This document shows positions 1 through 8,333 of a stretch of 64,000 bases of DNA, piece by piece. Source of the DNA: Paracoccaceae bacterium (lineage in GTDB: Bacteria > Pseudomonadota > Alphaproteobacteria > Rhodobacterales > Rhodobacteraceae); assembly GCA_020425125.1 (NCBI GenBank), contig JAGQRV010000065.1:18527-82526 (forward strand), read 5' to 3'. Positions within the stretch are counted from its first letter, which is position 1, and every line of letters begins with the position of its first letter. The notes beneath the pieces are model-generated. The model saw only the letters and a program-made list of their open reading frames with translations, was not told where the DNA came from and made no database searches. A program made the position numbers and the translations under genes.

Positions 1-13
1 GTCGCATTTCCGC

Positions 14-33
14 GGCCGGTCTGTGTGCCGGCC
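14..33 (-). other. GC hairpin downstream of the eryH-like gene
   Basis: GGCCGG (14-19) and CCGGCC (28-33) form a 6-bp stem with an 8-nt loop just after the minus-strand stop codon of the isomerase gene. There is no T-run, so it may be an intercistronic hairpin rather than a terminator. A possible minus-strand ATG at 7-5 could begin the next gene, but too little sequence remains to tell. Confidence 0.35.
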
Positions 34-43
34 GGTCGGATTG

Positions 44-802
44 TCAGAGCGCCGCAGCTACGCGCTGCAGGATGTCGATGTAGCCGTCCGGGTTCCAGGC
101 CGAGCGGCCGATGAAAAGCCCGTCCACATGCGGGCAGGCGACAAGTTCCGCAGCATTGCCCGGATTGACGCTGCCACCGTAAAGCACCGGCGGCTCGCCC
201 GGCAGGATGGCCGCCGCCACGCGCTTGATCAGTCCCTGCTGCTGGTCGGCATAGTCCGAGCTGGCCGGGATGCCGTTCTCGCCGATTGCCCAGACGGGTT
301 CGTAGGCGAACAGGATCGGCGCCTTGCGCTGCGCATCGTCAAGGGCATGCAGGGCGCCCTCGGTCTGCGCGGTCAGCACTTCGTCTGCGCGGCCGGATTC
401 GCGCTCGTCAAGGGTTTCGCCGACGCAGATCAGCGGAACGAAGCCGTGACGGACCGCCGCCTCGGTCTTGAGACCGACAGTCCGGTCGGTCTCGCCGAAA
501 TGCTCGCGGCGCTCGCTGTGGCCCAGCTCGATCAGGTCGAGCCCGCAATCCTTCAGCTGAAGCGGAGACACCTCACCGGTCCAGGCACCGGCATCCGCCC
601 AGTGCATGTTCTGGGCGCCGACCTTCACGCGGGTGGAGGCCAAGGCGTCCTTCACCTGCCGTACGGCCGTGAAGGACGGAATGACGAAGGGCTGAATGCG
701 CGGGTCGCATTCCGGCATGTAGGCAGCGAGAGCCTCGGCGAAGACGAGCCCGTCCGCCAGAGTCTTGTTCATCTTCCAGCTCGTTCCGACCCAGGTGGTC
801 AT
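44..802 (-). CDS. eryH: Triosephosphate isomerase family protein (EryH/TpiB type)
   Basis: A 252-residue TIM-barrel isomerase with the family signatures near the N-terminus (GTSWKMNKT), the catalytic His region (ELGHSERREHFGE), the catalytic Glu segment (FAYEPVWAIG) and the phosphate-binding GGSVNPGN. It is encoded directly behind a DeoR regulator with a 4-nt ATGA overlap, the same order as eryR-tpiB in rhizobial and Brucella erythritol loci. In those systems this paralogue interconverts tetrulose phosphates on the way to D-erythrose 4-phosphate. From sequence alone it could still be an ordinary glycolytic TpiA; the operon context favours the erythritol role. The usual partner, RpiB/EryI, would be expected left of the window. 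Confidence 0.85.
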   Translation of the reverse strand: MTTWVGTSWKMNKTLADGLVFAEALAAYMPECDPRIQPFVIPSFTAVRQVKDALASTRVKVGAQNMHWADAGAWTGEVSPLQLKDCGLDLIELGHSERREHFGETDRTVGLKTEAAVRHGFVPLICVGETLDERESGRADEVLTAQTEGALHALDDAQRKAPILFAYEPVWAIGENGIPASSDYADQQQGLIKRVAAAILPGEPPVLYGGSVNPGNAAELVACPHVDGLFIGRSAWNPDGYIDILQRVAAAL

Positions 803-1581
803 TCCCCCTCCTCCCTCAGAGAATCGACGATGTGCAGATGGACGTCGGCGGCGTCGAGCGCCGCGCGGTGGTCCGCAGACGGTGTCTCTCCTGTCATGAC
901 AGCGTCGAACGCGGATAATTCGGCCAGGAAATGCAGGGCCGAGCGGCCGAACTTGCTGTGGTCCACCAGCAGATAGCCGCGCTCAGCCGCGTCCAGCATC
1001 AGCCGCTTGGACTGGACTACCTCCGGATCCTGGTGAAAGGCCGAAACGCCGTGGATCGCGGACGAGGACAGGAAGGCCACGTCGGCGCGCAGCGACCGCA
1101 GCGCCTCTTCGCAGAGAATGCCGAAGAAGCCGTTGAACTTGCTGCTGTAGAGACCGCCGAGCGCGATCAGCTGAATTCCCGGGGCCGCAGTCAGCGCATT
1201 GATAGCGGTCAGATTATTGGTGATGACGGTCAGGGGGCGCTGGTCGGTCAGGTGCATCGCGACGCGGCCCGCGGTGGATCCGTCGTCGATGATCACCGTC
1301 TGGCCCGGTTCGATCAGAGCGGCCGCCGCAGCAGCGATCCTGTCTTTTTCGTCGGCAGCGAGCGTCTGGCGATAGCGGAAGTCGCTTTCGAACCGGGCGC
1401 TCGACTGGATCGAGGCGCCGCCCCGTACCTTGCGCAAGAGCCCCCCGCCTTCAAGCTCGTCGAGGTCGCGGTGGATGGTCATCTTCGAAACGCCGAAGCG
1501 GAGCGACAGGTCGTCGACGCTCGCCGTTCCCGTTTCGGCAAGCACGTCCATGATCCCCTGTCGGCGGTCGTTCAGTTTCAT
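799..1581 (-). CDS. eryR: DeoR-family transcriptional regulator (EryR type)
   Basis: A 260-residue regulator. An N-terminal DeoR winged helix-turn-helix (about residues 5-57, with DLSLRFGVSKMTIHRDLDEL) is followed by a DeoRC sugar-phosphate sensor domain with the IDDGSTAGRVA and GGLYSSKFNGFFG segments. I chose the ATG at 1581 because GGGAG lies 7 nt upstream and MKLNDRRQ is the natural start; an upstream start would add 11 non-conserved residues. The stop overlaps the start of the TPI-like gene (ATGA). It diverges from the FBPase gene across an AT-rich control region with repeated ACGTAA boxes and probably controls both directions in response to a phosphorylated sugar. Confidence 0.85.
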   Translation of the reverse strand: MKLNDRRQGIMDVLAETGTASVDDLSLRFGVSKMTIHRDLDELEGGGLLRKVRGGASIQSSARFESDFRYRQTLAADEKDRIAAAAAALIEPGQTVIIDDGSTAGRVAMHLTDQRPLTVITNNLTAINALTAAPGIQLIALGGLYSSKFNGFFGILCEEALRSLRADVAFLSSSAIHGVSAFHQDPEVVQSKRLMLDAAERGYLLVDHSKFGRSALHFLAELSAFDAVMTGETPSADHRAALDAADVHLHIVDSLREEGE

Positions 1582-1605
1582 CCCGCAACTCCCTTCGCGC
1601 CAAAG

Positions 1606-1688
1606 ACGTAACATTTGAAATTCTGAGTTGCAACGTAAATTATGTGATAATGAGATTTTATATTGTGATTTTTGTGAGAATCACGTAA
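1606..1688. promoter_or_regulatory. Divergent eryR/FBPase control region with ACGTAA boxes
   Basis: The 185-nt gap between the divergent genes is strikingly AT-rich. It has three direct ACGTAA elements (1606-1611, 1633-1638, 1683-1688) and a perfect inverted repeat GTGATT-N8-AATCAC (1665-1684). These are candidate DeoR-type operators and promoter elements; the assignment to EryR is inference from position. Confidence 0.5.
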
Positions 1689-1766
1689 CAGCTGTTGGCG
1701 ATGGAGGAGGGCGGCCGTCAGCCGGCAACGCATCGGCTCGCGGCACCCCAAACCGAGGGGATTCGA

Positions 1767-2786
1767 ATGCTGAGACTTTCCGGCGATACCGCATCGGCGG
1801 CGCCGACGATCGACGCCTATCTGCGCGACCGTGCCCAATCCGATCCGGCCCAATCCGATCCGGCCCGCGCCAAGGCGGCCGAGGTCATTGCGGCGATCGC
1901 GTCCGCTTCCGTGCCGCTGGCACGGAGGCTCGCGCAGGGAGAGCTTCCAGGCGACCCCAAGCGCAAGGTCGGCGTGAACAGCGCAGGCGATTCCCAGAAG
2001 GCCCTCGACATGGCGGCGCACGATCATTTCGTGGCCGTGCTGATCGCCGCCGGAGTGCGGGCGATCCTGTCCGAAGAGGCCGAGGACATGATCCCCGGCG
2101 CGGCGGAGGGACTCGTTTCGGTGGCAATCGATCCGATCGACGGATCGGGCAGCATCGGGATCGGCGCGCCCCTGGGGACTCTGTTCGCGATCTATCCTGC
2201 GTCGGACGCTGGCGACGAGTTCAGGATGTCGGGCCGCAGTCTTCTGGCGGCCGGCTATGTGTCGTTCGGCCATTCGGTCGATTTCGGCTTCAGCCTCGGC
2301 GACGGCGTCGTCATCGCGACGCTCGATCCGGCAAGCAACGTCTTTCGCGTCGTCGTCGAAGACGCCCGGCTGCCCCTGGAAGCGTCGGAGATCGCCTACA
2401 ACGCCTCGCTGTACTGGCATTGGCGCCCGGGAGTTCAGGCTTATGTCGACGACTGCCTCGCTGGCCGCGACGGTCCCAGGGAGCGGGATTTCAACATGCG
2501 GTGGCTTGCCGCCGCTGTCGGCGAACTGCACCGGATCCTGCGGCGCGGTGGAATGTTCTTCTATGTTGCGGACAAGCGAAAGGGATATCGCGAGGGCCGG
2601 CTTCGGCTGATCTATGAAGCCGTTCCGATCGCATTCCTGTGCGAGGCGGCCGGCGGGGCTGCAACCGATGGTGCGCGCCCCATTCTCGACCTCGTCCCCG
2701 AAACGCTGCATCAGAACATCCCCCTTGTCTTCGGCTGTGCAGACGAGGTCGCAACCTTCGCGACCTACGCCGCACGCGACAACTGA
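1767..2786 (+). CDS. fbp: Class I fructose-1,6-bisphosphatase (possible sedoheptulose bisphosphatase role)
   Basis: A 339-residue class I FBPase-family phosphatase. The metal-binding motifs are SEEAED (102-107) and the signature DPIDGSGSIG (122-131), followed by the GRSL/GYVSFG and VADKRKGYREG regions. The start at ATG 1767 has GGGG 6 nt upstream; ATG 1701 is in frame but its extension is not family-like. An in-frame 15-nt duplication (1833-1847 and 1848-1862) repeats QSDPA near the N-terminus. It is co-directional with the class II aldolase gene 39 nt downstream and diverges from the DeoR gene. In this sugar locus it may hydrolyse sedoheptulose 1,7-bisphosphate made from erythrose 4-phosphate, an inference from context. 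Confidence 0.88.
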   Translation: MLRLSGDTASAAPTIDAYLRDRAQSDPAQSDPARAKAAEVIAAIASASVPLARRLAQGELPGDPKRKVGVNSAGDSQKALDMAAHDHFVAVLIAAGVRAILSEEAEDMIPGAAEGLVSVAIDPIDGSGSIGIGAPLGTLFAIYPASDAGDEFRMSGRSLLAAGYVSFGHSVDFGFSLGDGVVIATLDPASNVFRVVVEDARLPLEASEIAYNASLYWHWRPGVQAYVDDCLAGRDGPRERDFNMRWLAAAVGELHRILRRGGMFFYVADKRKGYREGRLRLIYEAVPIAFLCEAAGGAATDGARPILDLVPETLHQNIPLVFGCADEVATFATYAARDN

Positions 2787-2825
2787 CACGTCCAGACCAC
2801 AATCAATCGAAACGGGAGGAGCCGG

Positions 2826-3890
2826 ATGGCCCGCATTACCTTGAGGCAACTGCTCGACCATGCGGCGGAGCATGGTTACGGCGTGCCGGCATTCAACATG
2901 AACAACATGGAACAGGGGCTCGCGATCATGGCGGCGGCGGAAGCCACCCGCGCGCCGGTCATCCTCCAGGCGAGCCGCGGCGCCCGTGCCTATGCCGGCG
3001 ACCTGGTGCTGTCGCACATGATCGACGGCTTCGTCGCGGCCCATCCGGACATCCCGGTCTGCATGCATCTCGATCACGGCAACGAGCCCGGCACCTGCGC
3101 GACCGCGATCCAGTACGGCTTCACCTCGGTGATGATGGACGGCTCGCTCGAGGCCGATGGCAAGACGCCGGCCGACTATGGCTACAATTCCGGCGTCACT
3201 GCGCGGGTCAGCGAGATGGCGCATGCCTGCGGCGTCTCGGTCGAGGGCGAGATCGGCGTTCTCGGCAGCCTCGAGACCGGCGGCGGTGAGCAGGAGGATG
3301 GGCACGGTTTCGAAGGGACGCTCGACCACGACCAGTTGCTGACCGATCCGAACGATGCCGCGCAGTTCGTGCGCGACACCAGGGTCGATGCGCTGGCGGT
3401 CGCGATGGGCACCAGCCATGGCGCCTACAAGTTCACCCGGCGCCCGGATGGCGAGGTGCTGGCGATGCACGTGATCGAGGAGATCCACCGCCGCCTTCCC
3501 GACACCCATCTGGTGATGCACGGCTCGTCCTCGGTTCCCGAAGCGCTGCAGGATCTGATCAACCGCTACGGTGGCGACATCAAGCCGACCTGGGGCGTGC
3601 CGGTCGAAGAGATCCAGCGCGGCATCCGGCACGGCGTCCGCAAGATCAACATCGACACCGACAACCGCATGGCAATGACGGGCGCGATCCGCAAGGTGCT
3701 GATGGAGGCGCCGGACCAGTTCGACCCGCGCAAGTACCTCGTGCCCGCGATGGTCGAGATGAAGAAGCTCTGCATCGAGCGGTTCGAGGCATTCGGAACC
3801 GCCGGTCACGCCGACCGTATCAGGCCGATCCCCCTGGCAGAAATGGCCAAGCGCTATGCGGCGGGCAGCCTCGATCCCAAGATCGCCTGA
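2826..3890 (+). CDS. fba: Class II fructose-bisphosphate aldolase
   Basis: A 354-residue zinc-dependent class II aldolase of the Calvin-cycle subtype. Visible features are the N-terminal [13 protein letters not shown], the metal-site [13 protein letters not shown], the [11 protein letters not shown] segment with metal ligands, the glycine loop [11 protein letters not shown] and [15 protein letters not shown] near the C-terminus. A strong ribosome binding site (GGGAGGA) precedes the ATG. It is encoded with the FBPase gene as a two-gene unit. Class II aldolases can join DHAP with erythrose 4-phosphate to give sedoheptulose 1,7-bisphosphate, which would fit next to an erythritol pathway. Plain fructose bisphosphate chemistry remains possible. 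Confidence 0.92.
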   Translation: MARITLRQLLDHAAEHGYGVPAFNMNNMEQGLAIMAAAEATRAPVILQASRGARAYAGDLVLSHMIDGFVAAHPDIPVCMHLDHGNEPGTCATAIQYGFTSVMMDGSLEADGKTPADYGYNSGVTARVSEMAHACGVSVEGEIGVLGSLETGGGEQEDGHGFEGTLDHDQLLTDPNDAAQFVRDTRVDALAVAMGTSHGAYKFTRRPDGEVLAMHVIEEIHRRLPDTHLVMHGSSSVPEALQDLINRYGGDIKPTWGVPVEEIQRGIRHGVRKINIDTDNRMAMTGAIRKVLMEAPDQFDPRKYLVPAMVEMKKLCIERFEAFGTAGHADRIRPIPLAEMAKRYAAGSLDPKIA

Positions 3891-3901
3891 GCGGCTCAGA
3901 G

Positions 3902-3922
3902 GGCCCGGCGTCGTGCCGGGCC
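3902..3922. terminator. Hairpin between convergent fba and GlpD-like genes
   Basis: GGCCCGGC (3902-3909), a GTCGT loop and GCCGGGCC (3915-3922) form a perfect 8-bp stem between two convergent genes. There is no T-run on either strand, so it is a likely shared stop or mRNA-stabilising hairpin. Confidence 0.55.
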
Positions 3923-3979
3923 GCATTCCGGACTCGCGGCGCACGGTGGTGCAGGACTTCCGGTTTTCGCGGGTCGGCG

Positions 3980-5668
3980 TCACGAACGGGCTCCCGCAAT
4001 TGCGGGCGACCGGTAGCGGTGGCGCGAGTTCAGGTCGGCCGTGATCGCGGCGACCTCGTCGGCCGTGCGGTCGGCGTCCCAGCCAAGCGCCGCTGCGGCA
4101 ATGTCGGCGATCGCATCGAGATCGCGAACGGTCAGACTGCCGGTAATCGCCAGGGTCGTGCGCCGCAGCACGATGTCAGCCAGATGCACGACGGCTTCGC
4201 GGCGCGCAATCCAGTCGATCTCGGCCCGGCTGTAATCGTGGCAATCGGGCAGCCGCTCCGCGTCGGCAGATGGGCCCAGATGCTCGGTGACGTCTGCGGC
4301 CCTGGCACCATATCGGTCCAGAAGCTGCGAGATCCGCGGCTCTGAAAGACCGGTCTGCGCCGCCACCCGCCCGATCCAGCGCTTTCTTTCGTCCGGCGTC
4401 GTCGGATATCCCCTGCCGCCGCCGATGGCGAGCTCGCGCGTCGACTGCGTGCGGGTCCCGCCGATCCGGGCAAGGATCGTGTCCGCGACCTCTTCGGCAA
4501 AGCCGCGGAAGGTCGTCCACTTGCCGCCCACCAGGGAGATGATCGGAAAGGGCCTGTCGCCCTCCGGCTCGCTGACCGGCGCGGAATGGTCGCGGCTGAT
4601 CAGGCCGGGCGTCGTCGCGTTCGACGCTGGCAACGGGCGGATGCCACTATAGGCATAGATGATCTGGCTGCGATCGAATGCCAGCCCCGGCAGCAGCGTG
4701 CGCAGGCTCTGCATCAGGTAGTCGATTTCGGCGTCTTCGCAGCGGACGTCGTCGGGGTTGTCCGCAGGGATGTCGGTCGATCCGACCAGCGCGCGTCCGA
4801 GATAATCGTAGACAAGGCAGATGCGCCCGTCATCGGCTTCGAAATAGATCATGCGCCCGTCCAGCATGGACACGAGCGCGTCATGATCGAGGAGGATGTG
4901 CGAGCCCTTGGTGCCGCCGATCATCCGCGACGGCGCACCGAGCAGGGCGTTGACGCGGTCGATCCAGGGGCCGGCGGCGTTGACCACGACCTTGGGGCGG
5001 ACGGCGATGGTCCCGCCGTCGGCGGCCGAAATTCGCAGCGTTCCGCCCTCCACCCCGTCAAGCGTGGCGTAAGTCAACGCAGCGGATCCGGGGCAGGCCG
5101 CCAGCCCGTCCTGAACCAGTTCGAAAACCAGACGTTCGGGTCCGCTGATCTTCGCGTCGTAATAGGTGCCGGCAGCCACGACGGCAGGTGTCAACGCGGG
5201 CATGTCGGCGAGGGCGCGGCGCTTGCCGACCAGGCTGTGCCGCGGCATCACCCGGTGGCGCGCGCCGTAGAAGTCGTAGAGCGCAAGGCCAATCTTGACC
5301 AGCAGGGCGCCCCGGCTGCGCGGCGCGCTCTTGGCGCCCGCCATAGTTCGCAGGGCCGCCCAGATTCCCCGCGTCCAGGAAAAGATCGGAATCACTGTCG
5401 GGAGCGGCGCCACGCAGTGCGGCGCGTTGCGCAGCAGCAGGTTCCGTTCCAGCGTCGATTGCGCCACCAGCCCGAATTCTCCGGTCTCAAGGTATTTCAG
5501 CCCGCCATGGATCAGCCGTGACGGTGCCGCGCTGGTGCCCGAGCCGAAATCGCCCCTGTCCGCGATCAGGCAGCGCACGCCCTGGGCGCAAAGATCGCGG
5601 AACAGCCCGGACCCGTTGATCCCGGCACCGAGGATGAGCACGTCGGGCTCCGTCCCGCCGCCGCTCAC
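3980..5668 (-). CDS. GlpD/EryB-like FAD-dependent polyol-phosphate dehydrogenase (second copy)
   Basis: A 562-residue FAD-dependent dehydrogenase of the glycerol-3-phosphate dehydrogenase family. The FAD-binding dinucleotide fold is at the N-terminus (GAGINGSGLFRDL), followed by the HGGLKYLE motif, NAAGPWID and the GGKWTTFRGFA segment; a DAO C-terminal domain follows. The start is a GTG at 5668 whose GTGA overlaps the stop codon of the preceding kinase, implying translational coupling. It is the last gene of the transporter-kinase operon. It is divergent from the EryB copy at 14784-16295, so it probably oxidises a different phosphorylated polyol. A housekeeping glycerol 3-phosphate role cannot be excluded. 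Confidence 0.85.
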   Translation of the reverse strand: MSGGGTEPDVLILGAGINGSGLFRDLCAQGVRCLIADRGDFGSGTSAAPSRLIHGGLKYLETGEFGLVAQSTLERNLLLRNAPHCVAPLPTVIPIFSWTRGIWAALRTMAGAKSAPRSRGALLVKIGLALYDFYGARHRVMPRHSLVGKRRALADMPALTPAVVAAGTYYDAKISGPERLVFELVQDGLAACPGSAALTYATLDGVEGGTLRISAADGGTIAVRPKVVVNAAGPWIDRVNALLGAPSRMIGGTKGSHILLDHDALVSMLDGRMIYFEADDGRICLVYDYLGRALVGSTDIPADNPDDVRCEDAEIDYLMQSLRTLLPGLAFDRSQIIYAYSGIRPLPASNATTPGLISRDHSAPVSEPEGDRPFPIISLVGGKWTTFRGFAEEVADTILARIGGTRTQSTRELAIGGGRGYPTTPDERKRWIGRVAAQTGLSEPRISQLLDRYGARAADVTEHLGPSADAERLPDCHDYSRAEIDWIARREAVVHLADIVLRRTTLAITGSLTVRDLDAIADIAAAALGWDADRTADEVAAITADLNSRHRYRSPAIAGARS

Positions 5669-7200
5669 GCCAGGGGCTCCGCATCGGTCGCGGCGAGCGC
5701 GTCAAGCTCGGGCCAGAACGGGGCCAGATGCTCGGCGAGACGGCAGAAGAGTTCGTAGCGCCGCTGATAGGCCGCGCGCCGTTTCGAATCGGGGTCGAAA
5801 CTGCGTCCGAGCCTGCCCAGGTCCCGCGGGTCGTCCTGCGGCGAGGCGAAAAGACCGATGCCGGCGCCCGCGCACAGTGCGGCGCCCCAGGCAGCGGCCT
5901 CGTCGGTCGCAGTGACGGTGACCGGCATCCCGAGGATATCGGCGAACATCTGCGCGAAAGTGGGATTGCGCGACGCGCCGCCGGTCAGCCGCGCTTCGGC
6001 TACATCGAAACCGTCGCGGAGGGCGTCGATATGGATCCGGTGGTTGAACGCAATTCCTTCCAGCACCGACCTCAGCAGTGTTCCGCGGTCGTGCCAGCCG
6101 CGCAGTCCGAAAAAGCCGCCGCTGGCCTGCGATCCATAGGGCGAGCCGAACAGGAACGGATGGAACAGCACGCTCGACGGTTGCGCCAGGGCGTGGTCGA
6201 TTTCAGCTGCGAGACGGACATGGACCGATTCTCCCGCGCCTTCGGCATCGGCGAGGTCGGCGTGACAGAGCTTGTCGACGAACCAGTCGTAATTGGTCGC
6301 GGAGGCCGGCGAGATCGCCATGTTGTTCCATTCGCCCGGCGTGATGGCGTTGCGGCAGAACCAGCGGCGGTCGACGCGCGGCGCGGTCGAGACCACTTCG
6401 TTAATCGAATAGGTGCCCGCGACGATGGCGAGGCGTCCGGCCGCGTGCCCGCCGATGCCGAGCGCCGAGGCGGTGACGTCGTGCAGTCCCGCGGCGACCG
6501 GCGTGCCCACGGCAAGGCCGGTTGCTTCGGCTGCCGCGGCGGTGACTTCGCCGACGATCTCGGCAGACCCGGCCACCGCTGGCAAGGCATGGTCCAGGTC
6601 TTCGAGACCGAAGATGCGCAGCGCTTCGGGCGCGTAGGCCTGGTCGCGGACGGACGTGAACGAGGTGCTCGCCTCGGTGCGGTCCGTGCCGAGGGTGCCG
6701 GTCAGGCAAAACCGCAGCCAGTCCTTGCAGGCGATCGCATGGGCGATGCGCCCGAATCGGGCGGGGTCATGGCGCTGGATCCAGGCGAGCAGTGCCGAGG
6801 GGGCCGAAGCGTGGGGGATTTGCCCCGTGAGGTCCAGTGCTGCGTCCGCGACGCTGCCCCTGAGCCAGTCCTCGACGATCTCGCCGGCGCGGCTGTCAAG
6901 CGACAGGATCCCGGGGCCGAGCGGACGGCGGTTCTCGTCGAGCAGATAGATGCCATCGCCATGCGCCGTCGCGGCGACCGCCACGATGTCGCCTGCGGAG
7001 CGTCCGCATCTGGCAATGGCCTCGCGGATCGCTTCGGCGGTGGCGCGCCACAGACCGTCCATGTCGCGCTCCACGTGGCGGGGTTGGGGGATGAGCTGCG
7101 GGATGCGGCGCCGGGCCGCTGCCAGCTGGGACCCGTCCGCATCGAAGACCACGGCCTTCGTGACCGTCAGGCCGTTGTCGATCCCGAGCAGGCACGGCAT
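5665..7200 (-). CDS. FGGY-family carbohydrate kinase (second polyol kinase)
   Basis: A 511-residue FGGY kinase. The N-terminal ATPase core begins LLGIDNGLTVTKAVVFD, the second core has AGTYSINE, and LTGGASRNPTFAQMFAD is the adenine-pocket motif near the C-terminus. The ATG at 7200 has AAGGA 9 nt upstream; longer in-frame starts lack support. It sits between the periplasmic binding protein and the GlpD-like dehydrogenase. Its substrate is presumably the polyol imported by this transporter, or a stereoisomer of it, because a separate EryA-like kinase is encoded on the other strand. The exact substrate is not readable from sequence. Confidence 0.85.
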   Translation of the reverse strand: MPCLLGIDNGLTVTKAVVFDADGSQLAAARRRIPQLIPQPRHVERDMDGLWRATAEAIREAIARCGRSAGDIVAVAATAHGDGIYLLDENRRPLGPGILSLDSRAGEIVEDWLRGSVADAALDLTGQIPHASAPSALLAWIQRHDPARFGRIAHAIACKDWLRFCLTGTLGTDRTEASTSFTSVRDQAYAPEALRIFGLEDLDHALPAVAGSAEIVGEVTAAAAEATGLAVGTPVAAGLHDVTASALGIGGHAAGRLAIVAGTYSINEVVSTAPRVDRRWFCRNAITPGEWNNMAISPASATNYDWFVDKLCHADLADAEGAGESVHVRLAAEIDHALAQPSSVLFHPFLFGSPYGSQASGGFFGLRGWHDRGTLLRSVLEGIAFNHRIHIDALRDGFDVAEARLTGGASRNPTFAQMFADILGMPVTVTATDEAAAWGAALCAGAGIGLFASPQDDPRDLGRLGRSFDPDSKRRAAYQRRYELFCRLAEHLAPFWPELDALAATDAEPLA

Positions 7201-7233
7201 CGCCACTTGTCCTTCCGAGGCCAGATTTGGTGT

Positions 7234-7258
7234 GGGGGCGCCGACATGCAGCGCCCCC
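7234..7258 (-). other. Strong GC hairpin behind the binding-protein gene
   Basis: GGGGGCGC (7234-7241) and GCGCCCCC (7251-7258) form a perfect 8-bp stem with a 9-nt loop between the binding-protein stop and the kinase start. This placement is typical of hairpins that stabilise or attenuate mRNA so that binding protein exceeds the other products. Confidence 0.55.
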
Positions 7259-7267
7259 GGAGAGGTG

Positions 7268-8227
7268 TCAGCCCGACACCATCGAAGACAGCGTGAAGGG
7301 CGCGACATACTCGTCGACATTGTCCGGGGTGATCAGGACGCAATCGAAGAGTTGCTTCTCGCTGTCGGCGCCGGTCTTGCCGTTCTTGATGAAGTTGTCG
7401 GCCTGCCGGACCGCTTCAGCCGAGAAGACCGCGACCGGCTGCAGCACGGTATACTGCATTTCGCCGGCCTTGATCGCGGCGACCGCATCGGGCGAGCCAT
7501 CGAAGCCGCCCACCTTGACCTGGTCGAGCTTGCCGGCTTCCTTCAGCGCGGCGATCGCGCCCAGTGCCATCTCGTCATTGCCGCTGATCACGCCGATGAT
7601 GTCGGGGTGGGCCTGCAGCATCGACTGCATCTTGTTGAAGCCCTGGGTGCGATCCCAGTTCGCAACTTCCTGCGCGACCTTGCTGAGATCGGGGTACTGG
7701 GTCAGAACCGTCTCGTAGCCGTTCGAGCGGGTGGCGGCGTTGTTGTCCGCGGGATTGCCGAACAGCTCGACATAATTGCCGGTGTCGCCGACGCTTTCGA
7801 CCCACTGCTGGGCGCCAAGCGCCGCGCCTTGGGCATTGTTCGAAACGAGCTGCGCCTTTGCAAGACCGTCCTGGTTGATCTCGGCGTTCACGAGGAACAC
7901 CGGGATCCCGGCATCGACCGCCTTCTTCACGGCGCCGATGGATCCGTCGGCATTCGCCGGATCGAGGATGATCGCCTTGGACTTGTTTGTGATCGCAGTG
8001 TCGATCAGCGTGCTTTCCGTGTTGGTGTCGCCCTTGTGCGCGCTGACCGCAGCCGTGTAGCCGAGATCTTCCGCAGTCTTCTTGGCCACTTCACCTTCGG
8101 TGAACCAGTAGGGGTTGGCGGGGTCGGTGACGATGATCGAGATCAGCCCGTCCGCCCAGGCCGAACCGGCGAGGAACGGTGCAGCCGCAACCGCCGCGAG
8201 CAACAGGCGCTTTCCTTTTCCGTACAT
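7268..8227 (-). CDS. eryG: Sugar/polyol ABC transporter periplasmic binding protein (EryG type)
   Basis: A 319-residue type I periplasmic binding protein of the ribose-binding (Peripla_BP_4) group. A Sec signal peptide of about 25 residues ends in AWA before DGLISI. Family features include DPANPYWFTEGEV, IILDPANADGSIGAV, GNPADNNAATRSNGY, ISGNDEMALGA and VGGFDGSPDAV. It follows the ABC ATPase and permease genes in one minus-strand operon and would present the polyol to the permease. Erythritol is the preferred candidate because the locus encodes EryA-D; adonitol or L-arabitol are alternatives, since related rhizobial transporters handle them too. Confidence 0.85.
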   Translation of the reverse strand: MYGKGKRLLLAAVAAAPFLAGSAWADGLISIIVTDPANPYWFTEGEVAKKTAEDLGYTAAVSAHKGDTNTESTLIDTAITNKSKAIILDPANADGSIGAVKKAVDAGIPVFLVNAEINQDGLAKAQLVSNNAQGAALGAQQWVESVGDTGNYVELFGNPADNNAATRSNGYETVLTQYPDLSKVAQEVANWDRTQGFNKMQSMLQAHPDIIGVISGNDEMALGAIAALKEAGKLDQVKVGGFDGSPDAVAAIKAGEMQYTVLQPVAVFSAEAVRQADNFIKNGKTGADSEKQLFDCVLITPDNVDEYVAPFTLSSMVSG

Positions 8228-8333
8228 GTGGATTCTCTCTCCCTTTTAAGTTGATGCCGGCGATGCGGCGTTGCTTTCCGCCCCGGACCGGGCACGGGCC
8301 ACGGGCTGGAGCGGAGAAGTTCGGCGTGCGGTC

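Noticed and set aside
1-7. A possible rpiB/eryI start (ATG on the minus strand at 7-5)
   Set aside because: Only two codons remain in the window, so no protein can be supported, although the gene order makes it attractive.
1578-3983. An 801-codon open frame on the minus strand opposite FBPase and aldolase
   Set aside because: It is the antisense shadow of two well-recognised genes; its Arg/His/Asp-rich translation has no domain and crosses the intergenic control regions.
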